A stretch of 64,000 nt of DNA, taken from contig NZ_JABEKV010000006.1 in the NCBI RefSeq assembly GCF_013283645.1, forward strand, positions 1-64,000. Direction: 5' to 3'. A model generated the notes under the pieces. That model ran no database searches. It was given only the letters and a program-made list of their open reading frames with translations, and had not been told where the DNA came from. The position numbers were made by a program, and so were the translations under genes. Below, piece by piece: positions 45,340 through 52,885 of this stretch; the first letter of the stretch is position 1; every line of letters starts with the position of its first letter. This DNA is from Sinorhizobium psoraleae (GTDB lineage: Bacteria > Pseudomonadota > Alphaproteobacteria > Rhizobiales > Rhizobiaceae).

Positions 45340-45842
45340 AGCCTTCGCATTTTCTGTTCGTCGCGGTCTCCCTCGGGATCGCCCTGCCCGTCCACTCTGC
45401 CGGTCCGATCATCGGCCGCGCCACCGTCATCGACGGCGACACGCTCGAAATCAAAGGCGAGCGCATTCGACTGCACGGCGTCGATGCTCCAGAGAGTTGG
45501 CAAACCTGCGAGGATGGCGACGGCGGCACCTACCGGTGCGGCAAGGAGGCAGCCTTCGCGCTCGATCAGTTTCTCGCCGAGTCCCGCCCTACGCGCTGTG
45601 AGTTCGTTGAGCGCGATCGGTATAAGCGGTTCGTCGGCGTCTGCTTTCGCGCCGACGGGCCGGAGGTCAATCGTTGGCTTGTCAGGAGCGGCAATGCAGT
45701 GAATTGGGAAAAATACAGCAAAGGCGCCTATGTAGGCGCTGAACAGCTCGCGCGTGCACGCGGAGCCGGCATCTGGCGCGGCAAGTTCCAGTTGCCGTGT
45801 CAGGCGCGGGCGGAGCGGGCCGGACAAGAGCCGGCTTGCTGA
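45336..45842 (+). CDS. Thermonuclease-family (SNase-like) nuclease, exported
   Basis: The 168-residue protein has a signal peptide (MKPSHFLFVAVSLGIALPVHSAG). A staphylococcal-nuclease domain follows: GRATVIDGDTLEIKGERIRL, HGVDAPES, C-terminal half RYKRFVGVCF and a GNAVNWEKYSKGAY helix. The Asp of GDT and the Arg of RLHGVDAPE correspond to catalytic positions. It overlaps the SRAP gene by ATGA, so both are co-translated. A periplasmic nuclease could act on DNA at the envelope; its job in transfer is unknown. Confidence 0.88.
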   Translation: MKPSHFLFVAVSLGIALPVHSAGPIIGRATVIDGDTLEIKGERIRLHGVDAPESWQTCEDGDGGTYRCGKEAAFALDQFLAESRPTRCEFVERDRYKRFVGVCFRADGPEVNRWLVRSGNAVNWEKYSKGAYVGAEQLARARGAGIWRGKFQLPCQARAERAGQEPAC

Positions 45843-45856
45843 CTGGGACCGAATGG

Positions 45857-46201
45857 ATGCCGACAGAAGAAACGAAGAACGATCGTCGATCGATTGACCA
45901 GGAAATCGGAGCGCGGGTCCGGGCAACGCGAGAGGTGCTGGGCGTCAGCCAGCAAGCGCTCGCCGAGAAGCTCGGCGTGACCTACCAGCAAATCCAAAAG
46001 TACGAGCAGGGTATCAATCGCATCTCCACGGCGACGTTGATCAGGCTCTGCCAATCGCTGAACATCAGTCCGATGGAGATCATTGGCATGTATTTCCCGC
46101 TCGAGAGGCCAAGCGGCGACCGCATGGACCGATTGCAGGAGAAGCTGCTGACAGCTGAGCGAAAACTTGCCGGAGTCCGACGGGCACTGCGGGACGAATA
46201 G
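45857..46201 (+). CDS. XRE-family helix-turn-helix regulator
   Basis: The 114-residue product has an HTH_3 domain, IGARVRATREVLGVSQQALA then EKLGVTYQQIQKYEQGINRI, and a C-terminal coiled helix (DRLQEKLLTAERKLAGVRRA). ATG 45857 lies 14 nt after the nuclease stop, with only a weak GGGA site. Such proteins are typical of rhizobial plasmids and repress their own operon or transfer genes. Probably the last gene of the unit starting at 43953. Confidence 0.85.
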   Translation: MPTEETKNDRRSIDQEIGARVRATREVLGVSQQALAEKLGVTYQQIQKYEQGINRISTATLIRLCQSLNISPMEIIGMYFPLERPSGDRMDRLQEKLLTAERKLAGVRRALRDE

Positions 46202-46566
46202 TGCCCGAGCTGGAGCGGGCGCGAAGCCTGTGATGCCGGGGACGGCGCCCGAGTCTCGAATCACCGACTGTCGCGATGTTCTCCTTAAGACCAGCTGTCA
46301 GTCCTCCCGCTCCCCTGCGACCTCTTCAATGGCCTGATCTGCCCGAAGGTCGGCTGTCACCTCGATCGCCTGGCACGCAATGGCGTGGCAGCGACTTTCT
46401 TCCCCTGGGCTTCGCCCATTCCTCGCGAAATAACAAAGTCGCCTCCGCGCCATCCTCCGCTGACGCTGCGGTCGCAAGCGATGCGTCGTCGCTCGCCTCC
46501 GGCCGAAAGATCGCCATCGAGACCGCAATGGCGCGGGCTCGAAACACCAGATCAAGGAGAACTACC
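46202..46566. other. Leader of the DUF736 gene, no gene seen
   Basis: An open frame runs through this stretch in phase with the next gene but has no ribosome site and no family pattern; it is best seen as a long leader. GC-rich throughout. Confidence 0.5.
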
Positions 46567-46890
46567 ATGACGACCATCGGCACCTTCAAGAAGTCCGGCA
46601 ACGAATTCGTCGGCGAAATCGTCACCCTCTCGGTCCAGGCCAAGAACGTTCGGATCGCCCCCGAAGCCGGCAGCGTCGGCAACAACGCGCCCAGCCACCG
46701 GGTCTTCGTGGGTCGTGCCGAAATCGGCGCCGCCTGGACCAAGCGCTCCAACGAAGGCCGCGACTATCTCGGACTGAAGCTCGACGATCCGAGCTTTTCC
46801 GCTCCGATATACGCCAACCTCTTCAATGACGAGGACGGCAAGGGCTGGTCCCTCATATGGTCCCGTTCCAGCCGCCAAACCGTCGACTGA
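46567..46890 (+). CDS. DUF736-domain protein
   Basis: The 107-residue protein carries the full DUF736 domain: MTTIGTFKKSGNEFVGEIVT, GRAEIGAAWTKRSNEGRDYL and LDDPSFSAPIYANLF. CAAGGAGAA lies just before ATG 46567. DUF736 proteins are small, mobile-element-linked, and of unknown role. A second, diverged copy lies at 51541-51873 in its usual place before the transglycosylase. Confidence 0.88.
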   Translation: MTTIGTFKKSGNEFVGEIVTLSVQAKNVRIAPEAGSVGNNAPSHRVFVGRAEIGAAWTKRSNEGRDYLGLKLDDPSFSAPIYANLFNDEDGKGWSLIWSRSSRQTVD

Positions 46891-47082
46891 GCCCCACATC
46901 ACCCTCGCCTCGCCCGAAACTCACCGGGCGAGGCGATGACCCTTAAACGACCGAATCAGTTCGCGCCAAACTGCTCTTTCTCAGGCGAATTGGGGCTACA
47001 ATGCTTGCTCATTTCGGCGAAGAACGACTATTATAGCCGTAGTTGTGGCGCAGGCGCTCCCGTCAGTGGGAGGTGATCGTTC

Positions 47083-47331
47083 ATGATCACCGCCCGCCAG
47101 ACGCGGGCCGCACGCGCGTTGCTCGGTTGGAACCAGGAGACGCTCGCTGATAAGGCCCGAATATCCCTGACTGCACTCAAGCGCCTTGAGTCACCAAGTG
47201 ACCTCAAGGTTTACGAGTCCACGCGTGATCAGGTTCGTCGCACGCTCGAGGCCGCCGGCATCGTCTTCATCCAGTCCAGCGATGGTGAAGGAGTGATGCT
47301 TGTACGTCGGAAACACACGAGCCGCGACTGA
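47083..47331 (+). CDS. Small XRE-family DNA-binding protein
   Basis: The 82-residue product is almost all HTH: TARQTRAARALLGWNQETLA then DKARISLTALKRLES, followed by EAAGIVFIQSSDGEGV. This form, ending with a GIxFI strand and a short basic tail, is a common alphaproteobacterial single-domain regulator. GGGAGG is 8 nt upstream. It stands between the DUF736 gene and a convergent second XRE gene; targets unknown. Confidence 0.82.
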   Translation: MITARQTRAARALLGWNQETLADKARISLTALKRLESPSDLKVYESTRDQVRRTLEAAGIVFIQSSDGEGVMLVRRKHTSRD

Positions 47332-47443
47332 CTTGGGATATGCCGAATTCAACTTGGCATGCAGATGTAAGGACGAAGGCCGGCGAACACGAACAATCGC
47401 GCCGCCGATCACTAACAAAGGCACGGTTTCGCAGGCGCGTCGA

Positions 47444-47662
47444 TCAGACATTGTCGTCAGGCATGACCAGTTCGACGTGATTGACACCCAGGGCTTGGGC
47501 CAACTCGTAAAGCGTAATCACAGTTGGGTTTCGCCGACCGCGTTCGAGGCTGCTAAGGTATTGTTGGCTAAAGCCGGAACGTGCTTCGACCTCTTCCTGC
47601 GTCAGGCCTTGCTCCCGACGCAGGCGGGCGAAGTTACGACCGACCAGTTTGCGCATGTCCAT
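47444..47662 (-). CDS. XRE-family helix-turn-helix protein
   Basis: This 72-residue protein is a single HTH: VGRNFARLRREQGLTQEEVE, ARSGFSQQYLSSLERGRRNP and TLYELAQALGV. No purine-rich ribosome site precedes ATG 47662, so translation may be leaderless or begin at M3. It is divergent from the small gene at 47757. The 95-bp space between contains a long inverted repeat that is a natural operator for it. Confidence 0.82.
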   Translation of the reverse strand: MDMRKLVGRNFARLRREQGLTQEEVEARSGFSQQYLSSLERGRRNPTVITLYELAQALGVNHVELVMPDDNV

Positions 47663-47678
47663 GCGCCGGAGGATCGTA

Positions 47679-47717
47679 ATTTACACACTTTAAGTTTATC
47701 AACTATAGTATGTAAAT
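47679..47717. promoter_or_regulatory. Candidate operator between divergent genes
   Basis: ATTTACACAC (47679-47688) and GTATGTAAAT (47708-47717) are inverted with one mismatch around a 19-nt AT-rich spacer that contains CTATAGTAT. It sits 16 nt before the XRE start codon and 39 nt before the DUF2285-like gene, so a bound repressor would cover both promoters. Autoregulation by the XRE protein is inferred. Confidence 0.45.
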
Positions 47718-47756
47718 GTGGTCGGCGTGACGAGTACGGTGATCAGGAGGATTGAA

Positions 47757-48020
47757 GTGACCGAGCCATCTTTTCTGGACGAGCCGCCGCAAAACCCGGC
47801 GCTTACGACCTACGACCGCGAGCACATGAAACTTTACACGCGCCTTCTCGACGCCGCAGCGGACGGGGCCACCTGGCAGGAAGCCGCGGCAGTTCTATTC
47901 GGGATAGATCCACTACTGGAGCCGGTGCGTGCACGGAAAGTCCATGACGGTCATCTGGCTCGCGCCCGATGGGTCAGCGAAAGCGGCTACCGACAGCTTA
48001 TCGGGGAAGGCAACCGCTGA
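47757..48020 (+). CDS. Small DUF2285-like protein
   Basis: The 87-residue product begins at GTG 47757 with CAGGAGG upstream: VTEPSFLDEPPQNPALTTYD, then HMKLYTRLLDAAADGATWQE and ARARWVSESGYRQLIGEG. This is the short DUF2285-type protein that regularly precedes a longer DUF2285 protein and a repA unit on rhizobial elements. It likely binds DNA, but that is inferred. The longer partner is at 48143-48917. Confidence 0.75.
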   Translation: MTEPSFLDEPPQNPALTTYDREHMKLYTRLLDAAADGATWQEAAAVLFGIDPLLEPVRARKVHDGHLARARWVSESGYRQLIGEGNR

Positions 48021-48142
48021 TGTTTTTTGTGTTACATGAAATGCAACACGTGGCCCCCTCGCGGGGACTTCCGCAAGGCAATTAGCCCGGGAATCATCCT
48101 CAGAGCGCATGCGGAAAGGTTGCATGCGCTTGGAGGAAGCGG

Positions 48143-48917
48143 ATGCGCCCAGATACGTCACAATGGCGATCCTCATCGACATACGACTATGTCGATGACC
48201 TTTCTTGCCCCGACCTCGCTTGGGAATTCCTGCGTCGTAACCCGGGCTACCAGCAAGATTTCCTGGCACTGCAACAAACCACCGCGGACCGCAAAGCGCT
48301 CTTATTAGCGCTCCGTCAGCGATGGGGGTTGCAATTTCGCAATTGCGCCGACACTCAAAGCCACTCAAACGATCGTAACGTGGTCGCCGGAACTGAATAC
48401 CGGCACAGTTCTGCTGACATCCACCCCCACCGTCCTGCCGACGGAGCAGAACCTCTTCCATCTGCTCGACCAGACCCAAGCTCAAACAGACGAGTTCGGC
48501 TCGTTCTCCCGCCTCGTCCTGCCTGACGGGGACGCGGTGCAGCTCCTGCGTCTCGCCGGGGTCGGGGCCGATCAACCCCTCGCCGCCCTCATTCCCCTCG
48601 ATTTAGACGCGCTCGATCGGATCGAGGCGCTGCTTCGATTGGTCCAGAGTCTTTTGGGCCGACGCGTCTCAGAGGACACGCGTCTGACGCACCAGAAACG
48701 TCGTCGCGTGCGACGCATGCTGCAAGCCGTCGACGCGCGCACAAATGGCGCCAGTTACCGCGAAATCGCTGGTGTTATCTACGGACGAGAACGCGTGGCC
48801 TCCGAGCCTTGGAAAACCTCGGCTCTGCGTGACGCGACCATCGATCTCGTGAAGGACGGCCTCGCCATGGTCGCCGGCGGCTACCGAACCCTTTTGCGCC
48901 ACCGCCGCCGCCGGTGA
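48143..48917 (+). pseudogene. DUF2285 protein with one frameshift
   Basis: The first frame encodes RPDTSQWRSSSTYDYVDDLS, CPDLAWEFLRRNPGYQQDFL and LLALRQRWGLQF. Near 48330 the correct reading moves to another frame: IVTWSPELNTGTVLLTSTPT, TDEFGSFSRLVLPDGDAVQL, LIPLDLDALDRIEALLRL, YREIAGVIYGRERV and the end GGYRTLLRHRRRR. Joined, they make the normal 255-residue protein, so it is one mutation away from intact; a sequencing error is possible. Role probably regulatory. Confidence 0.75.
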
Positions 48918-49052
48918 GGGTACCCTTCCGCAGGGGTGGGACTTTTGGCTTTCTTATCTTCGCACTCCCCTCCGCCGGGTGTTCTTCGCCACCCTGCCCT
49001 TCGTCCGCCGCTCACGTCCGGCGCGCCCCATCGACATCCACGGAGGCTCTAC

Positions 49053-49334
49053 ATGGCATCGAATACCGCCGGCTTACCGCCACGCTATCTGCGGACGCCC
49101 GAGGCTGCCCGGTTCCTGGGCTTGTCCGGCCGCACTCTCGAAAAGCACCGAACCTACGGAACGGGGCCGGCCTACAGGAAGCTCGGCGGCCGCGTGGTCT
49201 ATTCGATCGAGGATCTGCAAGCCTGGGCCGATCGCGGCATGGTGACTTCGACCTCCGACCCAGGAGGCAGCGTCCTTCCGGCGAAGCGCCATAGCGCCGT
49301 CGCGCAGGCATACACCAGCCGCCAATCACGTTGA
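49053..49334 (+). CDS. AlpA/excisionase-type helix-turn-helix protein
   Basis: This 93-residue protein has a MerR-like winged HTH: PPRYLRTPEAARFLGLSGRT, LEKHRTYGTGPAYRKLGGRV and VYSIEDLQAWADRG. GGAGG 6 nt upstream fixes ATG 49053; a longer frame is not used. On RepA-type plasmids and ICEs this gene normally sits immediately before repA, as here with a 12-nt gap. Probably a regulator of replication or excision. Confidence 0.87.
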   Translation: MASNTAGLPPRYLRTPEAARFLGLSGRTLEKHRTYGTGPAYRKLGGRVVYSIEDLQAWADRGMVTSTSDPGGSVLPAKRHSAVAQAYTSRQSR

Positions 49335-49346
49335 GGCCGCCCTCTC

Positions 49347-50462
49347 ATGAAGCGACCGCGTCTCATTGCCCTCAGCGAACGGGCCAAGCTTGACCCCTTC
49401 ATCGTCGCCACAGGCGTCGCCAGTCCGCGCGATCAGCGCGACCTCATGGAGCGCCCCTTCTTTTCGTTGGCCAAGGCCAAGCGGGTTACGCCAATCCTCT
49501 ACAAAGCCGGGGACGTAGAGGTAGAGGTGTTTGCCTTAGCCGAGCATGGCATGGCCACGATATGGGACGCCGACGTTCTCATCTGGGCCGCGGGCCAGAT
49601 CGTCGAGGCCGAAAATATCGGACTGAAGACGTCCCGCTTTCTGCGCTTTACGCCGTATCAGCTCCTGACAGCCATCGGCCGTGATACCGGAGCTCGCGAG
49701 TACAAGCTCCTCAAGGGCGCTCTGACACGGCTTCAATCCACTGCGATCCGGACAACCATACGGCAGGGAGAGCATTGGCGCCGGCATCAGTTCTCCTGGA
49801 TCAACGAATGGGAGGAGTGCACCACACATGACGGGCGGACAGAGGGTATGGAATTTGTCCTGCCCGACTGGTTCTACCGCGGCGTCATCGACCGCTCACT
49901 CGTGCTCGCGATCGACCCGGCCTATTTCCGCCTGACCGGCGGCATCGAGCGCTGGCTCTATCGTGTTGCCCGCAAACATGCCGGCCGACAGATCAATGGT
50001 TGGATCTTCGAGATCGCTCACCTCCACGTGAAGTCCGGCAGCCTCGCTCGCGTTTCCGATTTCGCCTTTGATCTCCGGCGCATAGTCAGGCGACAACCGC
50101 TTCCTGGCTATCACCTGCGGATCGACCGAGATGGCCCGCGCGAGTTGTTGCGGATCCTCCCCGCCACTCGACCCAAGTGCCCTGTGGACGACGCTGTGGA
50201 ACCACTCGGGACTTCGGGCGCAATGGCTATCGGGATTTCGGGCGCATCAACATCGGGATTTCGGGCGCATGGATCGCAACCAACCCTTTGGCCAGAAACG
50301 ACCGTTCCCGGGCTTAACGTAGAATCTAACAAGGAATCTAACTTTCTTTCTGGCAGCGGCGATGTGGAAAGCACGTCCGCCGAACAACACCCGGACAATC
50401 GCGGACATCCTTGCGACGTCCAGACCTGTGAATTCCCAGCATCAATCGGAGACAACTCATGA
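49347..50462 (+). CDS. repA: Replication initiator protein A (RPA family)
   Basis: This 371-residue initiator has family blocks DQRDLMERPFFSLAKAKRVT, VFALAEHGMATIWDADVLIW, FTPYQLLTAIGRDTGAREYK, TAIRTTIRQGEHWRRHQFSW and RWLYRVARKHAGRQINGWIF. The C-terminal third is low-complexity, with repeated SGA/SGF units encoded by 19-bp DNA repeats, then LNVESNKESNFLSG. The protein starts replication of small or integrated elements by binding origin repeats. ParA usually follows it; here DUF2840 overlaps its stop, so ParA is missing. Confidence 0.9.
   Translation: MKRPRLIALSERAKLDPFIVATGVASPRDQRDLMERPFFSLAKAKRVTPILYKAGDVEVEVFALAEHGMATIWDADVLIWAAGQIVEAENIGLKTSRFLRFTPYQLLTAIGRDTGAREYKLLKGALTRLQSTAIRTTIRQGEHWRRHQFSWINEWEECTTHDGRTEGMEFVLPDWFYRGVIDRSLVLAIDPAYFRLTGGIERWLYRVARKHAGRQINGWIFEIAHLHVKSGSLARVSDFAFDLRRIVRRQPLPGYHLRIDRDGPRELLRILPATRPKCPVDDAVEPLGTSGAMAIGISGASTSGFRAHGSQPTLWPETTVPGLNVESNKESNFLSGSGDVESTSAEQHPDNRGHPCDVQTCEFPASIGDNS
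50205..50270 (+). repeat. Iteron-like direct repeats inside repA
   Basis: Three 19-bp units follow the pattern ATCGGGATTTCGGGCGCAT. They start at 50205 (imperfect: CTCGGGACTTCGGGCGCAA), 50229 (exact) and 50252 (exact). The 23-24-bp spacing equals about two helical turns. They encode the SGAMAIGISGASTSGFRAHG segment of RepA. They could be initiator-binding iterons placed in the coding sequence. Confidence 0.6.
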
Positions 50463-50974
50463 CCGGCACCGCGAAGCGCCGCGGGCGTTCGACGCCATTC
50501 GCCCGCACATCCGATAACCTGACCCGCGTCGAACTGACCTGGATCGAGAAGAAGATCGAAAACTGGATCCGCTTCGGCGAACCCGCGCACGAAAAGATGC
50601 TCAGTCGCAGCCGGCGTATCCTGTCTTTTCGCCCGGCGACAATATTTGCCTTTGTCCGCTGGGCGTCGAACGACTTCGGCACCATCATCTCGCGGATTGA
50701 CATCGTTCGCACAGTTGCACCAGGCGAGGCTTACCAGACGCTCCCCTTCGTGCGGCCCGGCGGCGAGATTCTCCTCAAGGTCGAAGGCTGGCCGAAAGTC
50801 GAGCAGGTGCTTCGCAGGATCGATGCCATCGAGGCGCTCGACATCGCCGCGCCTGACGTCTCTCCGGATCACTGGCGTCACATCCATAACCGGTTAGCCG
50901 CAGGTCATGAGCCTCGCGCCTACACAGGCGAGCAACACCAGGCATACCTCCTGCGCCGGAAAACGACGTCATGA
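50459..50974 (+). CDS. DUF2840-domain protein
   Basis: The 171-residue protein shows the whole DUF2840 family pattern: TRVELTWIEKKIENWIRFGE, VFAFVRWASNDFGT-like residues at FAFVRWASNDFGTIISRIDI, and AYQTLPFVRPGGEILLKVEG. The later block is VLRRIDAIEALDIAAPDVSP. It overlaps repA by ATGA and the traF gene by ATGA, so three genes are coupled. DUF2840 is confined to this type of transfer locus, function unknown. In the usual order ParA sits between repA and DUF2840. Confidence 0.88.
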   Translation: MTGTAKRRGRSTPFARTSDNLTRVELTWIEKKIENWIRFGEPAHEKMLSRSRRILSFRPATIFAFVRWASNDFGTIISRIDIVRTVAPGEAYQTLPFVRPGGEILLKVEGWPKVEQVLRRIDAIEALDIAAPDVSPDHWRHIHNRLAAGHEPRAYTGEQHQAYLLRRKTTS

Positions 50975-51495
50975 CCCGCTTCGGTTATTTCATTACGGCG
51001 CATCTCGCGACGACCGCGATTTTGTTCACGTCCGTCTTCCCAATTCCGCTGAAGCTTGTCTGGAACGCGTCGGCCAGCGCGCCGATCGGTCTCTATGTGA
51101 TCGAGGCTCCTGAGCAGCTCAAAGTGGCTGACTTGGTCGCTGTTTCTGCGCCCGAGTCGCTTGCAACCTTCCTCTCCGACCGTGGATATCTGCCGCGCGG
51201 CGTGCCGCTGATCAAGCACGTCGCTGCCCTGCCGAAGCAACAGGTCTGCCGCTTCGGTCGCATGATCATCGTCGATGGCGCGCTCATTGGCGCCGCGCTC
51301 AATCGCGACCGCCTGGGCCGCAATCTGCCCGTCTGGCAGGGCTGCCGCCTCATCGCTGATGACGAACTCTTCCTCATGAACTGGCAGGTCCAGGACAGCC
51401 TGGATGGTCGCTATTTCGGACAAATCCCAGCCAGTCTTGTTCTCGGCCGCGCGGTCACGCTTTGGACCAGCAAAGGCGGCTTCAGCGAGCATTAG
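50971..51495 (+). CDS. traF: S26-family signal peptidase, conjugative TraF type
   Basis: The 174-residue membrane protease has an N-terminal helix (YFITAHLATTAILFTSVF). The nucleophile Ser36 is in SAPIGLY and the general-base Lys82 in PLIKHVAALPKQQVC. Near the end are WQVQDSLDGRYFGQIP and the short family C-terminus. TraF cyclises or matures conjugative pilin in the periplasm. It overlaps DUF2840 by ATGA. No Trb/pilin genes are in the window, so its substrate must be elsewhere or lost. Confidence 0.9.
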   Translation: MTRFGYFITAHLATTAILFTSVFPIPLKLVWNASASAPIGLYVIEAPEQLKVADLVAVSAPESLATFLSDRGYLPRGVPLIKHVAALPKQQVCRFGRMIIVDGALIGAALNRDRLGRNLPVWQGCRLIADDELFLMNWQVQDSLDGRYFGQIPASLVLGRAVTLWTSKGGFSEH

Positions 51496-51540
51496 TCGGT
51501 GCACTGAATCTTCCATCCTCACACATGAAAGGAGACTTCC

Positions 51541-51873
51541 ATGCCCCAGATCGGTCAATTCTTACGCACGAACACTGGCTATGCCGGCACGCTGCGGACC
51601 CTCTCGCTCAACGTTGAACTCGTGCTTGAGCGCGCCGAGCCAACTGATGCCGAGAAGGCTCCGGACTTTCGCGTCCGCATCGGGGAAGACGGGCCAGAAA
51701 TTGGCGCCGGATGGAAACGGACCGGCGAAAAGGCAGGCGAATACGTGACGCTGCTGATCAACGATCCCGCTTTCGCAGCACCGATCCGCGCCAACCTTTT
51801 TCAGTCTGGCGAGGACAGAAGAGCGTGGGATCTCTACTGGAACCGTCCGCAGAGACGCGCCGAGCGGAACTAA
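51541..51873 (+). CDS. DUF736-domain protein
   Basis: The 110-residue protein has MPQIGQFLRTNTGYAGTLRT, IGEDGPEIGAGWKRTGEKAG, and YVTLLINDPAFAAPIRANLF, the complete DUF736 pattern. GAAAGGAGA precedes ATG 51541. It lies between traF and the transglycosylase, its standard position. It differs clearly from the DUF736 protein at 46567-46890, so the two are old paralogues. Confidence 0.9.
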   Translation: MPQIGQFLRTNTGYAGTLRTLSLNVELVLERAEPTDAEKAPDFRVRIGEDGPEIGAGWKRTGEKAGEYVTLLINDPAFAAPIRANLFQSGEDRRAWDLYWNRPQRRAERN

Positions 51874-51877
51874 GCCG

Positions 51878-52642
51878 ATGCATTTCAATCCATCGGCCCG
51901 CTTCACCCTCCCCGCACTCGGGCTGCCTCGTGGAGTCCGCCTCGGACGGCTCCTCCTCATTTCCGGCGTGCTCTCTGCTCCCACCATCGACGTTAGCGTC
52001 TCCGCGCAAACACAACCAGCAGCCGGGGATGCATACGCCGCTCACATCAATGAGGCGGCCCGCCGGTTCGCCATTCCGACGTCGTGGATACGCGCAGTGA
52101 TGCGCGTTGAAAGCGCAGCCGAAGTTCACGCGCTTTCCCACTCCGGCGCCATGGGTCTGATGCAGATCATGCCTGAAACCTGGACCGAACTGCGTAACCG
52201 GTATCGTCTCGGCAACGATCCCTTTGATCCACACGACAACATCCTCGCGGGCGCGGCTTACCTTAAGGAAATGCATGATCGCTACGGTGCCCCGGGCTTT
52301 CTCGCCGCCTATAACGCGGGACCGGCCCGCTACGACGAGTACCTCGCGTCAGGTCGCGCCTTGCCGGAAGAGACACGCGCCTATATCGCGGCGATTGCTC
52401 CCCTCCTCGGCACCGGAGGTCTCCCGGTCTTCAACACGTCGAGCGCGGCGGATGAACCATCCTGGCGCCAGGCGCCGATCTTCTTCACCCGAACCGGCGT
52501 GGCGTTCGACGCCAAACCAATCCCGCAGCCGTCGCGCACCGACGGCGCAGAAAATATGGCATCACCGCGCGATTTTTCTGCGGCGAGACCGCGCCAGGAC
52601 GGGCTTTTCGTTGCACGAAATGATTCAGGTGGTGCGCCATGA
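51878..52642 (+). CDS. Lytic transglycosylase of the transfer module
   Basis: The 254-residue protein has an N-terminal membrane or signal segment (GRLLLISGVLSAPTIDVSVS), then an SLT domain. Catalytic Glu78 is in IRAVMRVESA, followed by ALSHSGAMGLMQIMPETWTE and GFLAAYNAGPARYDEY. Such enzymes open peptidoglycan for the conjugation machinery. It starts 4 nt after the DUF736 stop, in the usual order ahead of the relaxase. About 240 nt of non-coding DNA follow before the relaxase, a candidate place for oriT, although I see no defined nic site. Confidence 0.9.
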   Translation: MHFNPSARFTLPALGLPRGVRLGRLLLISGVLSAPTIDVSVSAQTQPAAGDAYAAHINEAARRFAIPTSWIRAVMRVESAAEVHALSHSGAMGLMQIMPETWTELRNRYRLGNDPFDPHDNILAGAAYLKEMHDRYGAPGFLAAYNAGPARYDEYLASGRALPEETRAYIAAIAPLLGTGGLPVFNTSSAADEPSWRQAPIFFTRTGVAFDAKPIPQPSRTDGAENMASPRDFSAARPRQDGLFVARNDSGGAP

Positions 52643-52885
52643 GCGCCACCTGAGCGAAGCGTATCCCTGAGGGGTCCGGCGCATATCGGCGGGCGTTGGT
52701 GTGGGAAGCCGCGGCCACGGACGGGCGATGGCAGGATAAAGGGCCGCGATGTGCAGCTTGGGACGGACGTGGTTTTTCAATGGCTTGCAGTATGAATTCG
52801 CGAGGTGCGCCGGGGCGCCACGCCTCGCTATATCAACGATTATCGCTTTATTTCAATACGATATGACGATGTGCGGAACTATTCC

